From Lachnospiraceae bacterium (GTDB lineage: Bacteria; Bacillota_A; Clostridia; Lachnospirales; Lachnospiraceae), in assembly GCA_017540915.1 (NCBI GenBank), contig JAFYAD010000341.1, positions 1 to 6,078 of the forward strand: a stretch of DNA of 6,078 bases, in the 5' to 3' direction. The position numbers were made by a program, and so were the translations under genes. Position 1 is the stretch's first letter; each line of letters begins with the position of its first letter. Below, piece after piece: positions 1 to 5,718 of the stretch. The notes under the pieces were generated by a model, which saw only the letters and a program-made list of their open reading frames with translations, was not told the origin of the DNA and searched no databases.

Positions 1-881
1 ACTATGTCAATAAAGACGTAACCGGCACTGTGCCCGTGGATTCGGATCTCAGGGGTGAGAATTCGGGCAGCGCGGATGACAGGGTGGAACTGGCTCAAAA
101 GATCATGGAAATAATGTCTTCAGAGTCCGACTCACTGGATTACATACAGGCTGTTCCCACCAATATCGTATGCAGGGACATATATATCACATCTGATATT
201 TTAAATCTGGTTTTTGATGAGGAATATTACAACATGGATCCCTTGAGGGAGATATTGTGCCGACAGGCTCTGGTGGCAACCTTCGTGCAGATCGACGGTG
301 TTAGGGCTGTGAAGATATATGCGGGCAGTGAGCTTTTGAAGGATGCAAACGGTGAGACTGTCGGCATCATGACCGCTGACAGTTTTGTGGTGAATCCCGG
401 AAAACAGATCAATTCCATCAATAACGCCACCATCACACTGTATTTTGCCAATCCGGAGGGCAACGGCCTGGTGGCTGAGACACAGTCTGTTTATTACAAC
501 AGTAATGTGCCCATGGAAAAGCTGATATTGGAGCATCTCATTGCGGGACCGAAGAGCGAGGGGCTTACCGCATCTGTGCCTCCCGAGACGGGAATATCGG
601 ATCTTACGGTTGCGGACGGTGTATGTTATGTCAGCCTTGATTCCGGCTTTGAAAAATACAATTACAATGTGAACGAGTCTGTGGTCATCTATTCCATAGT
701 CGATTCTCTGACCGAACTGTCCTATGTGGACAGGGTTCAGATTTCAATAAACGGTGATAGCTCGCGCAATTACAGGGACGATGTGTCTTTATCTGTTCCT
801 TTTGAGCGGGATATGACCTTTCTTTCCCCGGTAAAGGAAACTTCTGACCGGGAATCCGTTATAGTAAATGATGTAGAATAA
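1..881 (+). CDS. GerMN-domain (GerM-like) protein, 5' truncated by window edge
   Basis: The reading frame is open from the first complete codon (position 3) to the TAA at 879-881, giving 292 visible residues. The GTG at 30 is only an internal codon, so the true start, and probably a lipoprotein signal, lies upstream. Two related modules are visible, at about residues 1-125 and 140-275. Each has a helical stretch followed by a beta-strand region; compare the 'VDRVQISING' segment of module 2 with 'VRAVKIYAGS' of module 1. Module 2 has the typical GerMN signatures 'EHLIAGP', 'GVCYVSLD' and 'IYSIVDSLTEL'. A double GerMN layout is known from Bacillus GerM, a lipoprotein needed for sporulation and germination, but GerMN proteins also occur in other cell-envelope contexts. 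The C-terminal 20 or so residues are acidic and low in complexity. It sits 19 bases upstream of comEC and is probably co-transcribed with it. The family call is strong; a sporulation role is inferred. Confidence 0.88.
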   Translation, partial: YVNKDVTGTVPVDSDLRGENSGSADDRVELAQKIMEIMSSESDSLDYIQAVPTNIVCRDIYITSDILNLVFDEEYYNMDPLREILCRQALVATFVQIDGVRAVKIYAGSELLKDANGETVGIMTADSFVVNPGKQINSINNATITLYFANPEGNGLVAETQSVYYNSNVPMEKLILEHLIAGPKSEGLTASVPPETGISDLTVADGVCYVSLDSGFEKYNYNVNESVVIYSIVDSLTELSYVDRVQISINGDSSRNYRDDVSLSVPFERDMTFLSPVKETSDRESVIVNDVE

Positions 882-888
882 ATTTGAG

Positions 889-894
889 AAAGGA
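889..894 (+). promoter_or_regulatory. Ribosome binding site supporting the TTG start of comEC
   Basis: AAAGGA lies six bases before the TTG at 901. The nearest in-frame ATG (1015-1017, residue 39) has no such site and would remove the first hydrophobic helix, so the TTG start is preferred. Confidence 0.75.
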
Positions 895-900
895 TCATAA

Positions 901-3330
901 TTGAATAAGAGAATACTTTGTATAGTCCTTTTGCCCTTCGCAGCAGGATGTTTTTTGCGTGTCAGGGGAAACGGGCTTTATGTTGCATGTATTGTCCTTT
1001 TTTTCGCATATCTCATGTTTCCTGCAGTTAGCCTTAAGGACGTGAAAAAGAAGAGAAAGGAGCTGATGTTAAGGGCTTTTGTGATATCTCTGTCCTTTGG
1101 GGCAGGGCTGGTGAGATCTTCTGTTGAGCTAGGGGTAATAGAAGAGAAGCTGGGTGAAATAAGGGATGGGGATTACACGCAAAAAACCTGTGTTATCACG
1201 GGAGAGAAGAGCGACGGAAGCGTGATATATGCTGGCGATCTCCTGGTGTATTCGAAAGATGTTTCCGTGTTTGATAAGACAGGATCAGGTGCAACTTCTG
1301 TAAAGCCGGGAGACACGGTGACTGTGGAGGGAAAAACATATCTTTTCGACAGGGCGACAAATGAAGGTGAGTTTGACAGCTTTGAATACTATATATCACA
1401 AAAGATATATTATAGCGTTAGCGCCGAAAAGATCACACTGGTGAAAAGACCGGAATTCGCGCTTGCAGGGTTGATGTGGGATATAAAAGGAAAGCTTCGT
1501 AAAGTATACAGGCGAAGCCTTCCGCAGGTTCAGTCTGCTCTGGTGTGCGCCATGGCATTGGGAGACAAGACGATGCTGGACGATGAGCTGAAGGATCTCT
1601 ACAGGGTTAGCGGACTGAGCCATATTCTGGTCATATCCGGTCTTCACATAAGTCTTATAGGCATGATGCTGTACAGGCTTTTGCAGGGGCGTACCACCAT
1701 TGTGACAGCCTGTGTGATGGCGGTTCTGGGGTTGATGTTTTACGGTGCAGTAACAGGTTTTTCGGTATCGACCGTCAGGGCAGTCACCATGTTTGTGATG
1801 TATCTTTCCGCTGCGGCATTGGGATGCGGATACGACGGCCTTTCCGCCTGGAGCATCGCAATGTCAGGGCTCCTCCTCTTTGAGCCTATGGCTCTCCTGG
1901 GGAGCGGTTTTGTGATGTCCTTTTATCAGACCGGTTTTATCCTGTGTACAGCCGAGCTTGGAGGGAGGACATACAACAGGGAAAAGACAAATGCAAGACT
2001 GGAGAAGGATCCGGTAAAAAAACTCAGATACAGAATGACCGCCATGAGAACAGATATACTGCAGGCCTTTAAGTTCGCGGTTATCATGACTCTTTCCTCA
2101 TATCCGCTCATTGCCTGCTTCTACTATGAATTGCCGGTTTATTCTACGGTTGCGAACTTTCTCCTGCTTCCTGCCATGGGACTTGTGATGGTGTCTGCTG
2201 TGATCGGCGGTGCAGCAGGTTTGTTTTCGTTACAGGCTGCTAAGATCTTTCTGTTTCCTGTGAAGGTGATACTGGGAGCGGATACCTATGTGTGTGAAAT
2301 GGTAAAGAAACTCCCGGGAGCAATGAAGATATGCGGTCATCCCGGTAACCTCAGGATGATACTTTATTTCATTATCTTTTCTGTGGTGCTGATAGTTTTG
2401 TACAGAGGCAGGAATCTTAAGTTTAAGACCGTGTTTTGTGCGGCGGGAAGTCTGATGCTTCTTGCATTACTGATGTTTCCCCACAGACTGCCCTTTGAGA
2501 TGGATTTTCTGGATGTGGGACAGGGAGACGGCATATTCATCTCATCCTCCGAGGGCATTAGGTTTTTCATCGACGGTGGCTCCTCATCGGAAAAGAATGT
2601 GGGGAAATACACCATGATGCCATTCTTAAAGTACAAGGGAGTTGATTCTGTGGACTACTGGTTTCTGTCCCATCTCGACAAGGACCATGTGAGCGGTCTT
2701 TTAGAGTGTCTTGAGGATGGTTTTGACATAAAAAATATCGTGCTGTCTGAGAATATAGTGAGGGATGATGCGTTTGATGAGCTGATGGAAAAAGTGTCGA
2801 AAACCGATACAAAGCTTATATATGTCAGAAGCGGCGATTCCATGGTGTTTTCTCATACAGTCATAAGGATCCTGTCGCCTGATGATAAGATGGTGACCGA
2901 CGACAGGAATGCAAAGAGTCTGGTATTTTTGTATATGGACGGAAAACCGGTGAAAGGAGAGAAAAAGCAGGATTCAGACGGTGGATTCAGTGCCTTCTTC
3001 GGAGGCGATATAGGAGAGGAGGAAGAGGAGAGGATATTGGAAAGAGGAGTCGCCATCGATGTGGATCTATACAAGGCGAGTCATCACGGTTCAAAGTATT
3101 CGAACACGGAGAAGCTTTTAGATGTCCTGTCACCTGAGATCTCTGTGGTGTCCTGTTCTCTCACCAACAAATACGGGCATCCCGGTGAGGAGGCAATCTT
3201 TAATATGCAAAGGGCCGGTTCCGAGATATTCTATACCATGTATTCGGGTCGGATCAGGGTTATCCCCCATGATGGAAAGATATATGTATACGATTATTCT
3301 TCGAAGAGAAAAAATATGATCGGTTTGTAA
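901..3330 (+). CDS. comEC: ComEC/Rec2 DNA internalization channel
   Basis: This 809-residue membrane protein belongs to the ComEC family, which forms the pore that brings single-stranded transforming DNA across the cytoplasmic membrane. The length is normal for the three-domain form. Residues 1-75 hold about three hydrophobic segments. Residues 80-190 form the soluble DUF4131/OB-like region. Residues 205-530 form the multi-helix Competence domain, with the hallmark 'LSHILVISGLH' at 239-249. Residues 535-809 form a metallo-beta-lactamase-like domain. It carries DVGQGD (538-543), DGGS (558-561), H591-x-D593-x-D595-H596, GGD (701-703), SHHGS (727-731) and YGHPGEE (His760), so the metal-site residues expected for a nuclease-like ComEC all seem present. 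There is no frameshift or truncation. The start is TTG with a good Shine-Dalgarno site. comEA and other competence genes are not in view, so natural transformation is not shown. It follows the GerMN gene without a terminator. Confidence 0.96.
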   Translation: MNKRILCIVLLPFAAGCFLRVRGNGLYVACIVLFFAYLMFPAVSLKDVKKKRKELMLRAFVISLSFGAGLVRSSVELGVIEEKLGEIRDGDYTQKTCVITGEKSDGSVIYAGDLLVYSKDVSVFDKTGSGATSVKPGDTVTVEGKTYLFDRATNEGEFDSFEYYISQKIYYSVSAEKITLVKRPEFALAGLMWDIKGKLRKVYRRSLPQVQSALVCAMALGDKTMLDDELKDLYRVSGLSHILVISGLHISLIGMMLYRLLQGRTTIVTACVMAVLGLMFYGAVTGFSVSTVRAVTMFVMYLSAAALGCGYDGLSAWSIAMSGLLLFEPMALLGSGFVMSFYQTGFILCTAELGGRTYNREKTNARLEKDPVKKLRYRMTAMRTDILQAFKFAVIMTLSSYPLIACFYYELPVYSTVANFLLLPAMGLVMVSAVIGGAAGLFSLQAAKIFLFPVKVILGADTYVCEMVKKLPGAMKICGHPGNLRMILYFIIFSVVLIVLYRGRNLKFKTVFCAAGSLMLLALLMFPHRLPFEMDFLDVGQGDGIFISSSEGIRFFIDGGSSSEKNVGKYTMMPFLKYKGVDSVDYWFLSHLDKDHVSGLLECLEDGFDIKNIVLSENIVRDDAFDELMEKVSKTDTKLIYVRSGDSMVFSHTVIRILSPDDKMVTDDRNAKSLVFLYMDGKPVKGEKKQDSDGGFSAFFGGDIGEEEEERILERGVAIDVDLYKASHHGSKYSNTEKLLDVLSPEISVVSCSLTNKYGHPGEEAIFNMQRAGSEIFYTMYSGRIRVIPHDGKIYVYDYSSKRKNMIGL

Positions 3331-3350
3331 CCTTTTAAGATAAATCCGGT

Positions 3351-3380
3351 CTTTAAATGTAAAGGGCGTTACATTTGAAG
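3351..3380. repeat. 12-bp inverted repeat downstream of comEC
   Basis: CTTTAAATGTAA (3351-3362) and TTACATTTGAAG (3369-3380) are inverted copies with one T-G mismatch, separated by the six bases AGGGCG. The inner 8 bp are perfect. As RNA it would form a 12-bp stem containing one G-U pair, starting 21 bases after the comEC stop. No T-run follows on either strand (a G-run follows on the plus strand), so it is not a canonical intrinsic terminator. It could be a weak 3' stabilising hairpin for the comEC message, or a protein operator; its centre is about 90 bases upstream of the predicted start of the next transcript. The left arm can also form a competing small hairpin, CTTTA-AATG-TAAAG (3351-3364). 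Confidence 0.7.
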
Positions 3381-3388
3381 GGGGGTGA
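3381..3388 (+). other. Strong Shine-Dalgarno-like sequence without a clear gene
   Basis: GGGGGTGA differs by one base from the GGAGGTGA consensus. It is followed five bases later by ATG (3394), which opens only a four-residue peptide (Met-Gly-Asp-Glu, stop at 3406-3408). A GTG at 3398 opens a 66-codon frame ending at 3598, but that frame runs through the promoter and into the lipoprotein gene and resembles no family I know. It may be a leader peptide, a relic of a lost gene start, or chance. Confidence 0.3.
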
Positions 3389-3419
3389 GGCTGATGGGTG
3401 ACGAATAAACATAAATCTG

Positions 3420-3448
3420 TTGAAAAGGAACGATATAAATGGTATATT
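3420..3448 (+). promoter_or_regulatory. Near-consensus vegetative (sigma-A type) promoter
   Basis: The -35 box TTGAAA (3420-3425) is followed by a 17-base spacer and the -10 box TATATT (3443-3448), each one base from consensus. An extended -10 TGG (3440-3442) precedes the -10 box, and the sequence just upstream (3402-3419) is AT-rich. Transcription would begin near 3455, giving a leader of about 65 bases before the lipoprotein start. It probably drives the lipoprotein gene and, with no terminator in the later gaps, also the kinase and epimerase genes. Confidence 0.8.
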
Positions 3449-3453
3449 AACTA

Positions 3454-3500
3454 TGTATGTTTTGGGGCAGGATCACGAAGCGATGGTGCCATTACATACA
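3454..3500 (+). other. Possible stem-loop in the lipoprotein leader
   Basis: TGTATGT (3454-3460) is complementary to ACATACA (3494-3500). Inside it GGCA (3466-3469) can pair with TGCC (3487-3490). Together these give a modest two-part stem that ends just upstream of the ribosome binding site. I recognise no known riboswitch class. The stem is short and may be chance. Confidence 0.25.
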
Positions 3501-3504
3501 ATAC

Positions 3505-3518
3505 AGGGGAAAGAGAGG
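3505..3518 (+). promoter_or_regulatory. Purine-rich ribosome binding site for the DUF4349 lipoprotein
   Basis: This 14-base purine run contains AGGGGA (3505-3510) and GAGAGG (3513-3518). The first is spaced 8 bases from the ATG at 3519, the second 9 bases from the ATG at 3528. Either in-frame ATG could be used; they differ by three residues. The run places the start downstream of the promoter and excludes the in-frame TTG at 3420, which is part of the -35 box. Confidence 0.75.
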
Positions 3519-3527
3519 ATGAGATCT

Positions 3528-4730
3528 ATGAAAAAGAGGATATATGCGCTGATAATGGCACTTACATTAGCTTCTGTATTCACGGGATGCGGCAGTGATA
3601 ATTCTGCATCGAGTAAAAGTTACGCAGCCAATGCGGACAGCGGAGCTTATTACACCGAAGGAGCGACTTCCGATGCAGCATATTACGATGACTATTCTTA
3701 TGATGACTATGCATCTGAAGAATATGAAATGTCTGACGGTGAGTATGATAGCGGATCCGGCATGAGCAGTACGAACCATGAGGAAAAGGGAGAGGATTCT
3801 GCCGGTGATGAGGCGACCACGGACAGATCGGCGGAGCTTAAACGCATTCTTCAGGAAAAGCTGGTATATAATTACAATCTGTCATTCTATGTGATGGATG
3901 AGAATATAAATGATATCGTATCTGATGTCGAAGATGCCGTAAAACGCTTTGATGGATTTGTAGAGTTTTCAAATCAGTCGGATGACTATTTTTCCGCTAC
4001 AGTCAGGATACCCACGATGTCAAGGGACAGCTTTGTGGAGGCTGTTTCGGAAGGCAGGGATCCCAAGGGGTATAAGCTGGACAAGTCGGTTTCAAACTTA
4101 AGCTCCGCTTATACAGATTACAAGAATAACTACGAGATCTCCAAGTCCAACTATGAGGCGTACTCGGCAGTATTGGCTCAGGCCCATGATGTTGATGATA
4201 TTTTGAAGATCACTCAGTATGTAAATCAGGCGAAGAGCGAGATGGATTATTACACCCGTCTGATGAATGATATCGATACAGATGTGAGCTATTCGACTAT
4301 CGTGATCAGCATCAGCGTTAAGGAGACAACTTATGTGCCCGAGCCGGAAGATCTGACATTCGGTCAGAAGATGGCAATGTCATTCGAATCAGGTCTGGAT
4401 GATTTCATTGACGGAATGCAGGGATTGGCAATATGGTTTGTAGGTAACATCTTCGGATTGATCATATTCGGTATCATCGTGCTGATCATCGTATTGATCA
4501 TCAGGGGCATCATCAAGAAAAACCGCGCAAGGGAAGCTGCTCAGGCAGAAGCTTACAACAGGTCGCGTGAAGAGCGAGAGAAGATGATAATGAGTTCTGT
4601 ATCAGCACGCAATCCGGCTAATGCGGGAAATGCAAATGCTGTAAATAATGTCAATAACGCTGATAACGCGAATGCCGGCAAACCGAACGGAACTGATGCA
4701 AATTCCGAAAAACAGAACAACAACAAATAA
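3528..4730 (+). CDS. DUF4349-domain lipoprotein with C-terminal membrane anchor
   Basis: From the ATG at 3528 this is 400 residues (403 from the ATG at 3519). The N-terminus is a lipoprotein signal: a KKR start, a hydrophobic core, then FTGC with Cys21 as the likely lipidated residue (Phe at -3 is slightly atypical). Residues 22-102 are a low-complexity linker rich in Asp, Glu, Ser, Gly and about ten Tyr. Residues 105-325 match the DUF4349 layout: a beta-rich start ('YNLSFYV', 'VRIPT'), a long helical, probably coiled-coil middle (about 195-245), a strand 'STIVISISV', then a transmembrane helix (about 303-325) ending in RGIIKKNR. The last 39 residues are Asn/Ala-rich (15 Asn, 8 Ala). The expected topology is an extracytoplasmic domain held by lipid at one end and a helix at the other, with the tail in the cytoplasm. 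The family's function is not established. Probably first gene of an operon with the downstream kinase. Confidence 0.88.
   Translation: MKKRIYALIMALTLASVFTGCGSDNSASSKSYAANADSGAYYTEGATSDAAYYDDYSYDDYASEEYEMSDGEYDSGSGMSSTNHEEKGEDSAGDEATTDRSAELKRILQEKLVYNYNLSFYVMDENINDIVSDVEDAVKRFDGFVEFSNQSDDYFSATVRIPTMSRDSFVEAVSEGRDPKGYKLDKSVSNLSSAYTDYKNNYEISKSNYEAYSAVLAQAHDVDDILKITQYVNQAKSEMDYYTRLMNDIDTDVSYSTIVISISVKETTYVPEPEDLTFGQKMAMSFESGLDDFIDGMQGLAIWFVGNIFGLIIFGIIVLIIVLIIRGIIKKNRAREAAQAEAYNRSREEREKMIMSSVSARNPANAGNANAVNNVNNADNANAGKPNGTDANSEKQNNNK
4611..4727 (+). repeat. Degenerate Asn/Ala-coding low-complexity tract
   Basis: The last 39 codons of the lipoprotein gene are dominated by AAY (Asn) and GCN (Ala) codons, with repeated pairs such as AATGC and AACGC. 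The tract is imperfect and in frame to the stop. It encodes a probably disordered cytoplasmic tail (residues 362-400). Confidence 0.6.
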
Positions 4731-4747
4731 TAAAACCTGAAATTAGC

Positions 4748-4754
4748 GAAGGGA
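4748..4754 (+). promoter_or_regulatory. Ribosome binding site for the PfkB-family kinase gene
   Basis: GAAGGGA sits six bases before the ATG at 4761. It supports this start, which gives a slightly longer N-terminus than most FruK proteins. No promoter or terminator is visible in the 30-base gap after the lipoprotein gene. Confidence 0.75.
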
Positions 4755-4760
4755 TCATAT

Positions 4761-5705
4761 ATGGCGGCTGCATTTGAGAATACATGTGTATATACTCTTA
4801 CATTAAATCCATCCATTGACTATGTGGTGGAAGTACCGGAATTTAAGCTCAATATGACAAACCGCACGGTCTACGAACATGCATACTGCGGAGGCAAAGG
4901 TATCAATGTTTCCGCAGTATTGCACCAGTTCGGCATCAGGACCGTTGCCACGGGATTTGTAGCCGGTTTCACCGGGGCAGAGATCAGAAGGCAGATAGCG
5001 GGATACGGATTTGAGAGCGATTTCGTGGAACTGGATCAGGGCGCGAGCCGTATCAATATCAAGATCCGGAATATCGAGGGTACCGAGATAAACGGAGCCG
5101 GTCCGGACATATCTCCACGGGATTTTGCAAAACTTCAGGAAAAACTTGATGTTTTGCGGGAGGGGGATATGCTGGTGATGGCAGGGAGCATACCGCGCAA
5201 TATGTCTCCTGACACATATGCCGACATTATGAGAAACCTTTCGGGCAGGAATATAAAGACAGTGGTGGATACCACCGGGGATTCACTGAATAAAGCCCTG
5301 AAATACAGACCGTTTCTGGTGAAACCAAATATCCATGAGCTGGGAGATCTGTTCGGCATAACGGTGAACGCACCGGATGAGGCGGTGCCGTACGCAAAGC
5401 GTCTTATCAATGCAGGAGCGGAGAATGTCATCGTATCTATGGGGTCGGCAGGAGCCTTTTTTGTGGACAGTGACATGAACGTCACTGTGATGCCGGCCAT
5501 AGAGATAGAGGCAGTCAATACCGTGGGAGCCGGTGATTCCATGGTGGCGGGCTTCATAGCGGGATTCTTAAAGACGGGAAGTCTTAACGAAGCCTTCAAA
5601 TTTGCGGTGGCAGCAGGCACGGCAACTGCTGCGGCAGAGGCCCTTGCAGACAGGGAGAGCGTTCTCAGGATGTATAACAGCCTGAAGATGATGCCGTCAA
5701 AATAG
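4761..5705 (+). CDS. fruK: 1-phosphofructokinase (PfkB family, FruK-like)
   Basis: This 314-residue cytoplasmic sugar-phosphate kinase is in the PfkB/ribokinase superfamily. FruK phosphorylates fructose 1-phosphate to fructose 1,6-bisphosphate with ATP. Visible motifs are NPSID (16-20), the substrate-binding GGKGINV (44-50, PfkB signature 1), 'VAGFTG', 'GSIPRN', VKPNIHEL (187-194) and the C-terminal GAGDS (256-260), where Asp259 is the expected catalytic base and the Gly-Ala-Gly forms the anion hole. The length is normal for FruK. About eight extra residues precede the usual 'YTLTLNPS' start, and the ribosome binding site supports including them. Close relatives include tagatose-6-phosphate kinase (LacC), which cannot be separated by eye; the next gene is LacX-like, which keeps that option open. 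No fructose PTS gene (fruA) or fruR is adjacent in view. It is probably co-transcribed with its neighbours. Confidence 0.87.
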   Translation: MAAAFENTCVYTLTLNPSIDYVVEVPEFKLNMTNRTVYEHAYCGGKGINVSAVLHQFGIRTVATGFVAGFTGAEIRRQIAGYGFESDFVELDQGASRINIKIRNIEGTEINGAGPDISPRDFAKLQEKLDVLREGDMLVMAGSIPRNMSPDTYADIMRNLSGRNIKTVVDTTGDSLNKALKYRPFLVKPNIHELGDLFGITVNAPDEAVPYAKRLINAGAENVIVSMGSAGAFFVDSDMNVTVMPAIEIEAVNTVGAGDSMVAGFIAGFLKTGSLNEAFKFAVAAGTATAAAEALADRESVLRMYNSLKMMPSK

Positions 5706-5706
5706 T

Positions 5707-5711
5707 AGGAG
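5707..5711 (+). promoter_or_regulatory. Ribosome binding site deciding the epimerase start
   Basis: AGGAG overlaps the 3' side of the kinase stop region. It is only one base from the ATG at 5713 but seven bases from the in-frame GTG at 5719. The spacing favours the GTG as the real start. Confidence 0.65.
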
Positions 5712-5718
5712 AATGAAA

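Noticed and set aside
201..536. Minus-strand frames within the GerMN gene
   Set aside because: They are shadows of the conserved plus-strand reading frame with no start signals or family features.
3122..3319. A 65-residue plus-strand frame inside the 3' end of comEC
   Set aside because: It overlaps the conserved metallo-beta-lactamase end of ComEC in another frame and has no support of its own.
3351..3380. Intrinsic terminator of the comEC transcript
   Set aside because: The stem is AT-rich and is followed by a G-run rather than a T-run, so it fails the usual criterion; listed as an inverted repeat instead.
3398..3598. A 66-residue plus-strand frame starting at GTG 3398
   Set aside because: It runs through the promoter and the first codons of the lipoprotein gene in another frame and resembles no known family. 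Kept only as a question tied to the Shine-Dalgarno sequence before it.
4450..4520. Repeated TGATCAT motifs
   Set aside because: They fall in the transmembrane helix and reflect repeated Leu-Ile-Ile codons, not an independent DNA repeat.
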